DNA from: Bacillus sp. SB49
GTDB taxonomy: Bacteria > Bacillota > Bacilli > Bacillales > Halobacillaceae
NCBI RefSeq assembly: GCF_000469135.2
Contig: NZ_CP048117.1
Span: 3,571,501 to 3,635,500, forward strand
Direction of reading: 5' to 3'
Length of the DNA stretch: 64,000 bases
Below, piece after piece: positions 47,165-56,149 of the stretch (the stretch's first letter is position 1; each line of letters starts with the position of its first letter). The notes under the pieces were generated by a model. The model was given only the letters and a program-made list of their open reading frames with translations, was not told the DNA's origin and ran no database searches. The translations under genes and the position numbers were made by a program.

Positions 47165-48091
47165 TTATTTGCTGAAAATCCCTTTCATGGCGAAGGCGAT
47201 GTTAGCCGGTCTCTCCGCCAGGCGTCTCATGAAGTAGCCGTACCAATCTTCCCCGTACGGCATATACACACGGACTTTATATCCCTCTTTCAGAAGGTCT
47301 GCCTGCATTTGTGTCCGCATGCCGTAAAGCATTTGGAATTCGAAACGGTCGTTCGGAATGTCATGCTCCTTCACGAGCTGCTTCGTATAAGCGACAATCG
47401 CATCGTCATGGCTTGCAATGGCCGTATAGTTGCCGTTTAACAAGTTCTTTCTGATCAGATGCTTGAGGTTATCATCGACGAGCTTCTTCTCCGGGAAAGC
47501 TACTTTGCCGGATTCCTTGTAAGCCCCTTTGACGAGGCGCAGGTATGGATCGTATTCATTGAGATCATCCAAGTCCTGATCGGAGCGGTACAGATAGGAT
47601 TGAACGACAGTTCCGAGGTTCGGGTAGTCTTTCTTCAGCGCTTTGTATATGTCCAGCGTCGCTCCGCACCTGGAGGAATCCTCCATATCAATCGTCACGG
47701 TGATACCATGCTTCTCCGCTTCCTTCAGGATCAGTTCCATATTCTCCATCACAAGCTCATGGCTGATATCAAGCCCGAGGGAGGTCAGCTTCAAGGACAC
47801 TTCCGATTGAAGTTGATGGGCAGCAATCTGCTGAATACTGCGGATGCATTCTCCGGCCCGGTCCCTCGATTCAGACTCACAGTCGACGAATTCACCAAGG
47901 TGATCGACGGTTACCACGAGTCCCTCCTCATTCAATTGCTTGATCAGCGGTATTGCCTGAGGGAATGTTTCTCCCCCGACTATCTTGTCCGCTCCGAATC
48001 TTGTGCCGAAGCGCTTGGCCATCCGATCTAACATCTTATTGTTGGAAAGGTATAAGAAGAAATTCTTACTGATGGCTTCCAAGATCCCCAC
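47165..48091 (-). CDS. putB: Proline dehydrogenase
   Basis: 308 residues, monofunctional FAD enzyme. The barrel motifs are clear: [20 protein letters not shown]-type strand (TIDMEDS near residue 132), [10 protein letters not shown] and [10 protein letters not shown], ending near [19 protein letters not shown], the substrate-contact helix. It oxidises proline to P5C. First gene of the put operon. Degrading proline when salt falls recovers glutamate. Confidence 0.96.
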   Translation of the reverse strand: MGILEAISKNFFLYLSNNKMLDRMAKRFGTRFGADKIVGGETFPQAIPLIKQLNEEGLVVTVDHLGEFVDCESESRDRAGECIRSIQQIAAHQLQSEVSLKLTSLGLDISHELVMENMELILKEAEKHGITVTIDMEDSSRCGATLDIYKALKKDYPNLGTVVQSYLYRSDQDLDDLNEYDPYLRLVKGAYKESGKVAFPEKKLVDDNLKHLIRKNLLNGNYTAIASHDDAIVAYTKQLVKEHDIPNDRFEFQMLYGMRTQMQADLLKEGYKVRVYMPYGEDWYGYFMRRLAERPANIAFAMKGIFSK

Positions 48092-48302
48092 ACCCTTTCA
48101 TCATTCTCTATCGATCCATACAAGCTTTATCCGGTGTAACTCGGAAATGTTTAATTGTTAAGAAAATTGTAACGAATAACGCTTACATTTGACAACGTGG
48201 TCGAAACACAAAGATACCCCCGCCTTTTTATTGTTTCAGCACAAAAGTGTCGAAAGGTGTTTTCACCACCCATATAATGGGAATATCCACTTTCTCTTAC
48301 CG
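48092..48302. other. Divergent promoter region put / des
   Basis: About 210 AT-rich bases with no gene. A TTGACA-like TTTGACAACG occurs on the plus strand near 48188. The put promoter should lie here on the minus strand, but I do not see a strong match. PutR targets are inverted repeats; I could not pick one with confidence. Confidence 0.4.
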
Positions 48303-48324
48303 ACCCATGATAAGTGTCATGGGT
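48303..48324 (+). promoter_or_regulatory. DesR-type palindromic box before des
   Basis: ACCCATGA-TAAGTG-TCATGGGT, an eight-base perfect inverted repeat. A -10 TATGAT follows at 48367-48372 with a poor -35 (TTATCG), so the box centre is about 65 bases before the expected transcription start. This placement suits an activator such as DesR. Confidence 0.7.
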
Positions 48325-48406
48325 AAGTCCTGACGTTTGTGTCTTATCGTCGGTCCTCTTATCTCTTATGATGGGGATAACGACCAATCAAAGAGGAGAA
48401 AAACCT

Positions 48407-49453
48407 ATGAACAGCGCCAAACAAAGAGAGTTGAAGAAAAGTGTTTCCGCATATGCGAAACCGGATACAGCCGCCGGCGTCCGCCAGCTGATCAATACAC
48501 TGATTCCATTTATCCTGCTGTGGTATTTGGCTTACGCCAGCATGGCTTTATCTGTATGGCTCGCCATTCCAATCGCCATGATCGCCGGAGGTTTCGTGAT
48601 CCGGGTCTTCATCATTTTCCATGACTGCACGCACCAATCCTTCCTGAAAAGTCAGAAGGCCAACCGTGTCATTGGAACGATCTCGGGTATTTTGACGCTC
48701 TTCCCTTTCGAAAAATGGAAACGGAGCCACTCGATCCACCATGCGACGAGCGGTAATCTTGATAAACGTGGTACCGGTGACATCTGGGTGATGACGGTCG
48801 ATGAGTATGTGAACGCGAGTTTCAAAGAGCGTCTCGCTTACCGTCTGTACCGCAACCCGATCGTCATGTTCGGACTCGGACCGATTTACTTGTTCCTTAT
48901 CTCCAACCGCTTCAACCGCAAAGGTGCAAAGCGCAGAGAACGTTGGAATACGTACATTACCAACGTGGCGGTCGTCGCCATCTACTCCCTTCTTATCTGG
49001 GCGATCGGCTGGCAGGCATTCCTGATCATCCAGCTGCCGATCCTTTACGTATCCGGTGTTCTCGGAATCTGGTTGTTTTACGTCCAGCACCAGTTCGAGG
49101 ATTCCTATTTTGAAGATGAATCGGAGTGGGACTTCGTTAAAGCAGCGGTCGATGGAAGCTCTTATTATAAGCTTCCGAAGTTGCTTCAATGGGTGTCCGG
49201 AAACATCGGTTTCCACCACGTCCACCACTTGAGCCCGCGGGTACCGAACTACGCCCTGGAGAAGGCACACGAAGAGACGCCTCCCCTTCAGCACGCAACG
49301 ACCATCACGCTGAAGACGAGCCTTGAGTCGATCCGCTTCCGCCTGTATGACACGGAAAACAAGACATTCATTTCCTTCAAAGAAGTGAAACCGTTACTGG
49401 AGAAAAAGCAGCGACGTGTCCAAAGCCGTCCAAGGTTCCAGGAAGACCAGTAA
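48407..49453 (+). CDS. des: Acyl-lipid fatty acid desaturase
   Basis: 348 residues, the length of B. subtilis Des (352). The three histidine boxes that hold the di-iron centre are intact: HDCTH (72-76), HSIHH (108-112) and HHVHH (about 275). Four membrane segments. It introduces a double bond into membrane lipid acyl chains to keep the membrane fluid in the cold. ATG at 48407 follows AGAGGAG. The sensor pair desKR lies directly downstream behind a terminator. Confidence 0.96.
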   Translation: MNSAKQRELKKSVSAYAKPDTAAGVRQLINTLIPFILLWYLAYASMALSVWLAIPIAMIAGGFVIRVFIIFHDCTHQSFLKSQKANRVIGTISGILTLFPFEKWKRSHSIHHATSGNLDKRGTGDIWVMTVDEYVNASFKERLAYRLYRNPIVMFGLGPIYLFLISNRFNRKGAKRRERWNTYITNVAVVAIYSLLIWAIGWQAFLIIQLPILYVSGVLGIWLFYVQHQFEDSYFEDESEWDFVKAAVDGSSYYKLPKLLQWVSGNIGFHHVHHLSPRVPNYALEKAHEETPPLQHATTITLKTSLESIRFRLYDTENKTFISFKEVKPLLEKKQRRVQSRPRFQEDQ

Positions 49454-49461
49454 TTCCACCA

Positions 49462-49490
49462 AAACCCATTCCTTTGAATGGGTTTTTTCT
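49462..49490 (+). terminator. Terminator of des
   Basis: AAACCCATTC-N4-GAATGGGTTT then TTTC. It separates des from desKR. Confidence 0.88.
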
Positions 49491-49536
49491 TTATTTTCCT
49501 TTATGCTTAAGTGAGAGAAACAAGGAGGCCGCCGCC

Positions 49537-50673
49537 ATGCAGAACTGGTACCATATCATTCCGAAGAACACAGGACTCAGCATTTATGTCTGGATTATCT
49601 TCTGCGTCCTGCCGTTCTTCTTCATTTTCCGCTCCTCTTCGATGTATGAAATGATGTTCGGCATTTTGATGACGCTGCTCTTCTTCCTTGCGTATCGTCT
49701 GTCCTTCATCTCCAAGAGCGGATTCGTATATCTGTGGGTGAGTATCGAAATGGTGATCAGTCTTTTGATGACCATTTCGTTCGGATACATCTATTTCGCC
49801 CTGTTCCTCGCTTTCTTCATCGGGAACATTAAGAGCCTGGGTGGGTTTCTTTCTCTCTATATTGTCCACCTGGCAACGACGTTGATCGCCATCACCGTCA
49901 CTTTCATCCATCAGCTTGATTCGGTATTTCCGAACCTGCCGTTCATTATCATCACCGTCATCGGTGTGATCCTGCTCCCCTTCACTGTCCGCTACCGGAA
50001 CCAGCAGCAGAAGCTGGAAGGCGAACTGCAGGATGCCAATGAACGGATTTCCCAGCTGATGGTCATCGAAGAAAGAGAGCGGATTGCGCGGGACCTTCAT
50101 GATACCCTCGGACAGAAGCTGTCGATGATCGGCTTGAAAAGCGACCTCGCCCGGAAGCTGATGGACATGCAGCCGAATCGAGCCAAGCAGGAAATCGATG
50201 ATATCCGGATGACCTCACGCAATGCGTTGAAGGAAGTAAGGGAAATGGTATCGAATATGAGAGGGACGAAGCTTGAGGATGAACTCGTCCGCGTCCGGCA
50301 GATTATCGAGGCAGCGGAAATGACGTTTTCCTACGAAGGAGATCCGGTGCTTAAGAACACCCCGCTGCTTGTTGAGAACGTACTCAGTATGTGCCTGAAG
50401 GAAGCAGCGACGAATGTAGTCAAGCACAGCGAAGCTTCCACCTGCCATATTACGATCCATCCCTCACCAAATGAAATTCTCGTCACGATTGCCGACGATG
50501 GGAAAGGGATTCCGGAGACGCTGGAACCTTTCCAGGGACACGGCTTACAGGGAATGCGCGAACGGCTGGAATTCGTTAACGGAAGGCTGGAAATCCGTTC
50601 CGAAGAAGGAACCAAGCTGCTCTTTCACGTACCGAATGTGATAAAAAACAAGAAAAAGGAGGGTCCGGCATGA
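49537..50673 (+). CDS. desK: Membrane thermosensor histidine kinase DesK
   Basis: 378 residues. Four to five short membrane segments (15-155) form the temperature-sensing module, with a linker helix, a HisKA_3 domain with the phospho-His in ARDLHDTLGQKLSM (about residue 193) and a HATPase (KEAATNVVKHSEAST, ADDGKGIP, GLQGMRERLEF). In B. subtilis DesK senses membrane thickening and switches from phosphatase to kinase. ATG at 49537 follows AAGGAGG. It overlaps desR by four bases. Confidence 0.94.
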   Translation: MQNWYHIIPKNTGLSIYVWIIFCVLPFFFIFRSSSMYEMMFGILMTLLFFLAYRLSFISKSGFVYLWVSIEMVISLLMTISFGYIYFALFLAFFIGNIKSLGGFLSLYIVHLATTLIAITVTFIHQLDSVFPNLPFIIITVIGVILLPFTVRYRNQQQKLEGELQDANERISQLMVIEERERIARDLHDTLGQKLSMIGLKSDLARKLMDMQPNRAKQEIDDIRMTSRNALKEVREMVSNMRGTKLEDELVRVRQIIEAAEMTFSYEGDPVLKNTPLLVENVLSMCLKEAATNVVKHSEASTCHITIHPSPNEILVTIADDGKGIPETLEPFQGHGLQGMRERLEFVNGRLEIRSEEGTKLLFHVPNVIKNKKKEGPA

Positions 50674-51278
50674 TACGGATCGTCATTGCAGAAGACCAGC
50701 GTATGCTGCTGGGCGCGCTGGGCGCCCTGCTGGATTTAGAAGAAGGGATGGAAGTCGTCGGGCAGGCGGGAAACGGTCAGGAAGCAGTCAACCTTGTCCA
50801 TGAAGAAAAGCCGGACATCTGCATCATGGATATTGAAATGCCGGTGAAAGACGGCCTGGATGCCGCCGAAGAAATTCAAGAGGAAACATGCAAAGTCATC
50901 ATCCTGACGACTTTCGCCCGCCCCGGTTACTTCGAACGGGCAAGAAAAGCGGGAGTCAGCGGGTATCTGCTCAAAGACAGTCCGAGTGAGGAACTGGCAA
51001 CGGCCATCCGTAAGATCATGAACGGCCAGCGCATCTTCGACCCGGAGCTGGTTGATCTTGCCTTCACCGAACCCAATCCGCTCACCGAACGGGAACAGGA
51101 AGTCATTCAGCTGATGGCAGATGGAAAAAATACGAAGGATATCTCTAAAGAGCTGTTCATCACACCAGGGACTGTCCGCAACTACATATCTGTCATTCTG
51201 GAAAAGCTGGAAGTAACCAACCGAATCGAAGCGATCTCTCGTTTTAAAGAAAAGGGCTGGTACAAACGGTCGAAATGA
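50670..51278 (+). CDS. desR: Response regulator DesR
   Basis: 202 residues, NarL/LuxR class. Receiver domain with D9, phospho-acceptor D54 (CIMDIEMP) and K near residue 102, and a C-terminal LuxR HTH (TEREQEVIQLMADGKNTKDI, then FITPGTVRNYISVIL). Phosphorylated DesR should bind the palindrome upstream of des and activate it. Start codon overlaps the stop of desK (ATGA). Confidence 0.94.
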   Translation: MIRIVIAEDQRMLLGALGALLDLEEGMEVVGQAGNGQEAVNLVHEEKPDICIMDIEMPVKDGLDAAEEIQEETCKVIILTTFARPGYFERARKAGVSGYLLKDSPSEELATAIRKIMNGQRIFDPELVDLAFTEPNPLTEREQEVIQLMADGKNTKDISKELFITPGTVRNYISVILEKLEVTNRIEAISRFKEKGWYKRSK

Positions 51279-51291
51279 TTCCCCTAAAAAA

Positions 51292-51329
51292 AACAGCCGG
51301 TCCTGCTTATACTCGCAGGACCGGCTGTT
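51292..51329. terminator. Bidirectional terminator
   Basis: Fifteen-base-pair stem AACAGCCGGTCCTGC with its complement, eight-base loop. Confidence 0.93.
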
Positions 51330-51342
51330 CTTTGGTGTTTTC

Positions 51343-53022
51343 TTATAGTTTGAAACGGCGGACATGACGATTCAGTTCTCCTGCCAGCTCCGACAATTCG
51401 GCGGCACTTCGAGACACTTCCTCCATCGATCCGCTCGACTGCTGGGCCGAAGCAGCTGCCTGTTCGACCCCCGCCGCCGACTCTTCTGTAATCGAAGCGA
51501 TTTCTTCGATGGAACGGTTCATATCTTGTCCTGCGCCGGCAATTTCGCGAAGGTGGGCAGAAATCTCCTGGATTTTAGCTACCATGTCCGAAACGGAATG
51601 ATGGATCGTATCGAACGTCTCTCCACTTGCCTCCATCTCGATAGACCCCCGGCCCACTTCGGTATATCCTTCTTCCAAGGATTGGACGACCTGCCCGGAT
51701 TCCGTCTGAATGCCTTCCACGATATCGGTAATATCACCGACAGAAGCAGTGACCTGCTCTGCAAGTTTTCTCACCTCATCCGCAACGACGGCAAAGCCTC
51801 TTCCGTGCTCACCCGCACGGGCGGCTTCAATCGCCGCATTCAACGACAGCAGGTTCGTCTGAGACGCAATCGCTTCAATGACCTGGACAAGCTTGGAAAT
51901 TTCCCGAGACTGCCTATCGAGGCCTTTCACTTTCTCGACCGAATCCTTCACAATCGTATCGATCCTGTGCATCTGGCCGATCGCTGCCTTCATCTGCTCC
52001 CGACCTCCTTCTGCAAGCTCGAGTACTTGAGAAGACGAATGCGACACGTGCCCGCCGTTCGCATCCGCAACCGCAATTTTATCTGTGAAGGTGCGCATCT
52101 GTTCCGCCAGACTGGAAGCACCGTCCGCCTGGGACTCTGCTCCGGAAGACATTTCCTGCATCGTCGAGGCGATCTGCACGCTTCCTTCCCTCACTTCTTC
52201 CGATGCCTGATCAAGCTCCCTGCTTTGCACCGTGACACGGTCGGAGGTCAGGGAAACCGATTCGATCACTTCCTTCAAGGCCGCCTGCATCGTATTCATC
52301 GCACCGGCAAGCGCCCCGATCTCATCCTTGCTCTTCACTTCCAGATCCCCTTTACTGATGTCGCCGCCCGCAAGGTGACGCATCCGTTCTGCCACACGTT
52401 TGATCGGCCTGGAGAGGTTATTCGCCATCATCCATGCGAAAAGGAGTCCGACCAGGATGACTGCCGCAGAGATAATCAATCCCCAGAACACCATAGCCGC
52501 GCCGCTTTCCAACACGTTAGATCCCATCTCCTGGATTTCTCCTTCTCTACGAATAGAGGCTTCTTCATAGATGGTTATCAATTCATTACTTACCGGAGTA
52601 ACCGTATCTTCGAGCGCTTTCAGGGCTTCCTCTTCCCGACCGTCGTCAAACCGTTCAAACACCTCTGTCCGCACAGTCCCTTCCCATTCAATACTGTCCG
52701 TGACAAGCTTCCTGATGTCATCGGAGTCCGTCCGGTCCAGGAGATCCTTCTGCATCTTCATGCTGTCTTCCGAATACGCTTCAAAGGTTTCCCTGTATGC
52801 GTCATCGTTAAAGAGTACATACCCACGGGCTGCAGCTACCTTCTGTGATAAGTTATAGGCGAGCTTCTCATCGAGGATCAACAGCGGCAGTTCACGGTCG
52901 ACGATCCCCTTCGTATTCTCGTTCGTCCTTGAAGTAGCGAAATAGTTGAAACTCGCGAGCAAAACCGTCAATAAAATGACCACTGAGAAGGCCGTCAAAA
53001 TCTTTCCTCTTATACTTTTCAT
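51343..53022 (-). CDS. Methyl-accepting chemotaxis protein
   Basis: 559 residues. TM1 (about 10-29), a four-helix-bundle sensor outside the cell (30-180, 4HB type), TM2 (about 183-206), HAMP (207-260, [20 protein letters not shown]) and the signalling domain (280-540) with the conserved tip [20 protein letters not shown]. Ligand unknown. It would signal to CheA/CheW. A SigD-like -10 lies about 45 bases upstream. Single gene. Confidence 0.95.
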   Translation of the reverse strand: MKSIRGKILTAFSVVILLTVLLASFNYFATSRTNENTKGIVDRELPLLILDEKLAYNLSQKVAAARGYVLFNDDAYRETFEAYSEDSMKMQKDLLDRTDSDDIRKLVTDSIEWEGTVRTEVFERFDDGREEEALKALEDTVTPVSNELITIYEEASIRREGEIQEMGSNVLESGAAMVFWGLIISAAVILVGLLFAWMMANNLSRPIKRVAERMRHLAGGDISKGDLEVKSKDEIGALAGAMNTMQAALKEVIESVSLTSDRVTVQSRELDQASEEVREGSVQIASTMQEMSSGAESQADGASSLAEQMRTFTDKIAVADANGGHVSHSSSQVLELAEGGREQMKAAIGQMHRIDTIVKDSVEKVKGLDRQSREISKLVQVIEAIASQTNLLSLNAAIEAARAGEHGRGFAVVADEVRKLAEQVTASVGDITDIVEGIQTESGQVVQSLEEGYTEVGRGSIEMEASGETFDTIHHSVSDMVAKIQEISAHLREIAGAGQDMNRSIEEIASITEESAAGVEQAAASAQQSSGSMEEVSRSAAELSELAGELNRHVRRFKL

Positions 53023-53066
53023 CGTTGAAACCAGGTCCCCTTTTTTATTATAGTTATCTATCTTTT

Positions 53067-53074
53067 ATATCGGG
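53067..53074 (-). promoter_or_regulatory. SigD-like -10 element before the chemoreceptor
   Basis: Minus strand CCCGATAT, seven of eight matches to GCCGATAT. The TAAA element upstream is only 12 bases away rather than about 15, so the -35 is poor. Confidence 0.45.
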
Positions 53075-53175
53075 TTGATGGACCTTTTTATGTAGTTCCT
53101 CCTCTCCCATGCGCAGGTCGGCATAAGCCAATGTGCAAAAACATTGTCGAAGATTTGGAATTTTCATCGTTCGTG

Positions 53176-53204
53176 TTGTATTTGAGGACAATTTTTGTTA
53201 CGAT
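53176..53204 (+). promoter_or_regulatory. Probable promoter of the dapA riboswitch RNA
   Basis: TTGTAT (53176-53181), 17-base spacer, TACGAT (53199-53204), about 45 bases before the conserved riboswitch core. Confidence 0.5.
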
Positions 53205-53244
53205 CAAGCTAACTAAATATTTTCTTATTTCAAATTTTATTTGG

Positions 53245-53436
53245 AGTAAGGATAGAGGTGCAATGACATCAGTACGCATACGGAGGAGAATGAGCTCTGA
53301 CGATCGATGCGGAAAGGGGAAATTGCCGAAGCTTCTCGAATCTCATCTTCCTGAAGCTGGTTCTGATACTGAAGAAGTGCAGGACTGTCATATAGGAGAC
53401 TATATGGAGGGCTATCTTACGCAGGAACGGATACAA
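53245..53436 (+). ncRNA. Lysine riboswitch (L box) aptamer
   Basis: Conserved L-box elements occur in order: GATAGAGGTGC (53251-53261), AGTACGC, GGAGGAGAATGAGCTCTGACG region, GCGGAAAGGGGAA...TTGCCGAAGC (53319-53335 area) and GGAGGGCTATC (53406-53416). The five-helix lysine aptamer of B. subtilis lysC has the same landmarks. It precedes a terminator and dapA, so high lysine should end transcription before dapA. Coordinates of the 5' edge are approximate. Confidence 0.93.
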
Positions 53437-53443
53437 AGTTTCT

Positions 53444-53479
53444 ACGGCAGCAGCGATTCCCTCGTTGCTGCCGTTTTTG
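53444..53479 (+). terminator. Riboswitch-controlled terminator before dapA
   Basis: ACGGCAGCAGCGA (53444-53456) pairs with TCGTTGCTGCCGT (53462-53474), then TTTTTG. In the lysine-free state the 5' arm would be taken up by an antiterminator. Confidence 0.9.
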
Positions 53480-53551
53480 TTTATTTACTGCGCTGAATGG
53501 TCCTGATGCCTCGGTCTGTATTTAAAAAAACTTACTAAAGGGTGTGAGGTT

Positions 53552-54445
53552 ATGAATTTCGGCCAAGTATTAACAGCAATGGTAACCCCGTTCGACAACG
53601 ATGAGAATATTGATTATGAAGCGACACGTGCTTTGATCGACCATTTGATCGACAACGGTTCGGATGCGTTGGTCATCGCAGGAACGACCGGAGAATCTCC
53701 GACGCTTACGAAAGAGGAGAAGCTGTCCCTGTTCCGCTTCACTGTGGAAGTCGTCGACGGACGTGTTCCGGTCATCGCAGGAACAGGATCCAACAACACA
53801 CGAGCATCTATAGAGCTGACGAAGGAAGCAGAACAGACCGGCGTGGATGCCGTCATGCTCGTCGTCCCTTACTACAACAAACCGTCTCAGGAGGGGATGT
53901 ATCAGCATTTCCGCACCATCGCTGAAGCGACTTCCCTCCCGGTCATGCTTTATAACATTCCGGGAAGAAGCGTCGTCAACATGGAACCGGAAACGATCAT
54001 CCGCTTATCTAAGATCGACAACATCGTTTCCGTTAAAGAAGCGAGCGGCGATCTCGATGCGGCGACGACCATCATCCGCGAAACGCCGGAGGACTTCTCC
54101 GTCTACAGCGGAGAAGACGGCAACACGCTGCCGTTCGTTGCCATCGGTGGGACAGGTATCGTCTCCGTCTCCTCCCACGTCATCGGAAAAGAAATGCAGC
54201 AGATGATCCAAAGCTACCGTGAAGGAGACGGCGCCTTCGCAGCAACGCTTCACCAGAAGCTGCTCCCGGTCATGCACGCCATCTTCTCCGCACCGAGTCC
54301 ATCACCGGTGAAAGCAGCCCTGAACGCTCTCGGCGTCCAGGTCGGAGGCGTCCGCCTGCCTCTGCTGCCTTTGTCGCAGGAAGAAAGCAAGCGGGTTTTG
54401 GATATAGTAAGCACGATCAGACAAGACGAACGAATGGCATCATAA
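53552..54445 (+). CDS. dapA: 4-Hydroxy-tetrahydrodipicolinate synthase
   Basis: 297 residues, full length. Schiff-base Lys162 in SVKEASGD, Tyr134 in YNIPGR, and the GTTGESPTLT pyruvate-binding loop are all present. It condenses pyruvate with aspartate semialdehyde at the start of lysine and dipicolinate synthesis. A lysine riboswitch and terminator control it. It stands alone before its own terminator, unlike the asd-dapG-dapA cluster of B. subtilis, so it may be the lysine-responsive copy of two. Confidence 0.96.
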   Translation: MNFGQVLTAMVTPFDNDENIDYEATRALIDHLIDNGSDALVIAGTTGESPTLTKEEKLSLFRFTVEVVDGRVPVIAGTGSNNTRASIELTKEAEQTGVDAVMLVVPYYNKPSQEGMYQHFRTIAEATSLPVMLYNIPGRSVVNMEPETIIRLSKIDNIVSVKEASGDLDAATTIIRETPEDFSVYSGEDGNTLPFVAIGGTGIVSVSSHVIGKEMQQMIQSYREGDGAFAATLHQKLLPVMHAIFSAPSPSPVKAALNALGVQVGGVRLPLLPLSQEESKRVLDIVSTIRQDERMAS

Positions 54446-54452
54446 AGAATAA

Positions 54453-54496
54453 AGGAAGGCGTGCTCTCTGGATAGGAGCACGCCTTCCTCTTTTTT
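54453..54496 (+). terminator. Terminator of dapA
   Basis: AGGAAGGCGTGCTC with its complement (54453-54466 and 54476-54489), then CTTTTTT. Confidence 0.94.
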
Positions 54497-54833
54497 AACC
54501 CATTAAAATAGGTGATGATTCGTTTAGAGGCGTACGGGATAAAAATTAAGAATGATCAGAGCGGGGTGGATAGGACCATTGAGTATAGTCAGTCCTTCCA
54601 CAATGAGATGCAGTCTTTCATGGATGTTGCTTCTTTTATTTTTAGATTACCTTTTTTGTACATCTTAGGCTGGCAAGGACCGAACTACCCTTTATTCGTT
54701 ACCTTGCTGCCTTCTGTGCTTTTATGGCTGGGGTTACAGAGTAAGTTACTCGTCCAATCCAAAAGAAAAGGGAAACATAGCAACAGGGGAGTCGCCGGAA
54801 GAGCAGCTTTCCCCTTCCTGTCCCTCCTCCAAC
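54497..54833 (+). other. AT-rich stretch with a doubtful open frame
   Basis: About 340 bases. One plus-strand frame from ATG 54512 includes a hydrophobic stretch (LPFLYILGWQG, then LFVTLLPSVLLWLGL), but it has no proper ribosome site, its AGGTG touches the ATG, and it runs through the ilvE terminator into antisense ilvE. It may be a decayed membrane-protein remnant. No other signal is seen. Confidence 0.35.
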
Positions 54834-54870
54834 AAAAAGAGAGCCTTCCACACCATTGGGAGGCTCTCTT
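54834..54870 (-). terminator. Terminator of ilvE
   Basis: AGAGAGCC (54869-54862 side) pairs with GGCTCTCT (54845-54838 side) on the minus strand, followed by TTTTTG. Confidence 0.85.
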
Positions 54871-54906
54871 CTATGCATACTATTCAAACGAAGCCGGAGG
54901 GTCTTT

Positions 54907-55971
54907 TCAGTCGATCGTGACCGTCCAGCCTTCCGTATCTTCCTTGCGGCCGCGCTGGATTCCGGTGATCGTGTCATACAGCTTCTGGGACAGCTCGCCG
55001 ATTTCATGATCATTGATGACCATTTTCTTACCGAGCCAGTTCAATTCCCCGACAGGAGAGATGACGGCAGCCGTTCCTGTTCCGAACGCTTCCTCCACTT
55101 TCCCCTGTTCATACCATTCATACAGCTCTTCAATCGCAATTCGGCGCTCGGTGACCGGGATGCCCCACTTCTCCAAAAGCTCCAGGATCGATGCGCGCGT
55201 GATCCCCTTCAGGATACTGCCGCTCAAGGCAGGTGTGACGACTTCTCCGTCCACTTTGAAGAAAATGTTCATGCTGCCGACTTCTTCGATGTAGCGTTTC
55301 TCCACACCATCAAGCCAAAGCACATCGTTGTTGCCTTCCTCGACCGCCTTCGCCTGGGCCTGATAGCCGGAGGAATAGTTCCCTGCTGTCTTCGCCATGC
55401 CGGTGCCGCCTTTGACCGCACGGGTGAATTCATTCTCGACGTTGATCGTGACAGGCTTCAAACCGCCGGAGAAATACGGGCCGACTGGAGAGAGGATGAT
55501 CATCAACTTGTAGGATTTCGACGGCGCAACGGCGAGGTTCGCTTCTGTCGAAATGATAAACGGACGGATGTACAGCGACGTCCCTTCAAAGGATGGAACC
55601 CAGTCTTTCTCCAGCTCCACAAGCTCCTTCAGATAACCCAGCACTTCGTCTTCATCAATCGCCGGAATGCTCAAGCGCTCACTGGACAAGTTCAAGCGTT
55701 CGAAGTTCTTCTCCGGACGGAAAAGCAGGACGCGGTCATCATCCGTACGATAAGCCTTCATCCCTTCGAAAACCGTCTGCCCGTAATGGAAAATCATCGC
55801 TGCCGGGTCGAGTGTCAGCGGCTCATAAGGGACGATGCGCGGCTCGTGCCAGCCTTTATCCGCTTCATAATCCATCACAAACATATGGTCTGTGAACGTT
55901 CTCCCGAAAGGAATCTCTTTCGATTCCGGTTTCTTCTTCTTCGTTTCGCTTTGAATGATGCTCAATGCCAT
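54907..55971 (-). CDS. ilvE: Branched-chain amino acid aminotransferase
   Basis: 354 residues, class IV PLP enzyme of the eukaryote-like/YwaA-YbgE type. The PLP lysine is in GTGMAKTAGNYSSGY, and EEVGSMNIFF and the FGTGTAAVISPVG cofactor loop follow. It interconverts Leu, Ile and Val with their 2-oxo acids. I start it at ATG 55971, which follows AAAGGAG with correct spacing; a much longer in-frame reading upstream has no homology and crosses the bceR promoter. Confidence 0.95.
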   Translation of the reverse strand: MALSIIQSETKKKKPESKEIPFGRTFTDHMFVMDYEADKGWHEPRIVPYEPLTLDPAAMIFHYGQTVFEGMKAYRTDDDRVLLFRPEKNFERLNLSSERLSIPAIDEDEVLGYLKELVELEKDWVPSFEGTSLYIRPFIISTEANLAVAPSKSYKLMIILSPVGPYFSGGLKPVTINVENEFTRAVKGGTGMAKTAGNYSSGYQAQAKAVEEGNNDVLWLDGVEKRYIEEVGSMNIFFKVDGEVVTPALSGSILKGITRASILELLEKWGIPVTERRIAIEELYEWYEQGKVEEAFGTGTAAVISPVGELNWLGKKMVINDHEIGELSQKLYDTITGIQRGRKEDTEGWTVTID

Positions 55972-56149
55972 TGTCAGGACTCCTTTATTTATGTAATCGC
56001 CGGCCGGGGCCGTTTTATAAATAATACTATCCATTGTACGCCCACTTCCGACAATTTTAAAGGGAATTTGCTTGAATAATCGAAATACGGTACGGAGAGC
56101 ATCATGGTATACTGGAAAAAGGCAATATACGGAAAGCGTGGTGTCTTTT

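Noticed and set aside
53131-53496. 121-codon plus-strand frame upstream of dapA
   Set aside because: It runs through the conserved lysine riboswitch and its terminator and has no ribosome site.
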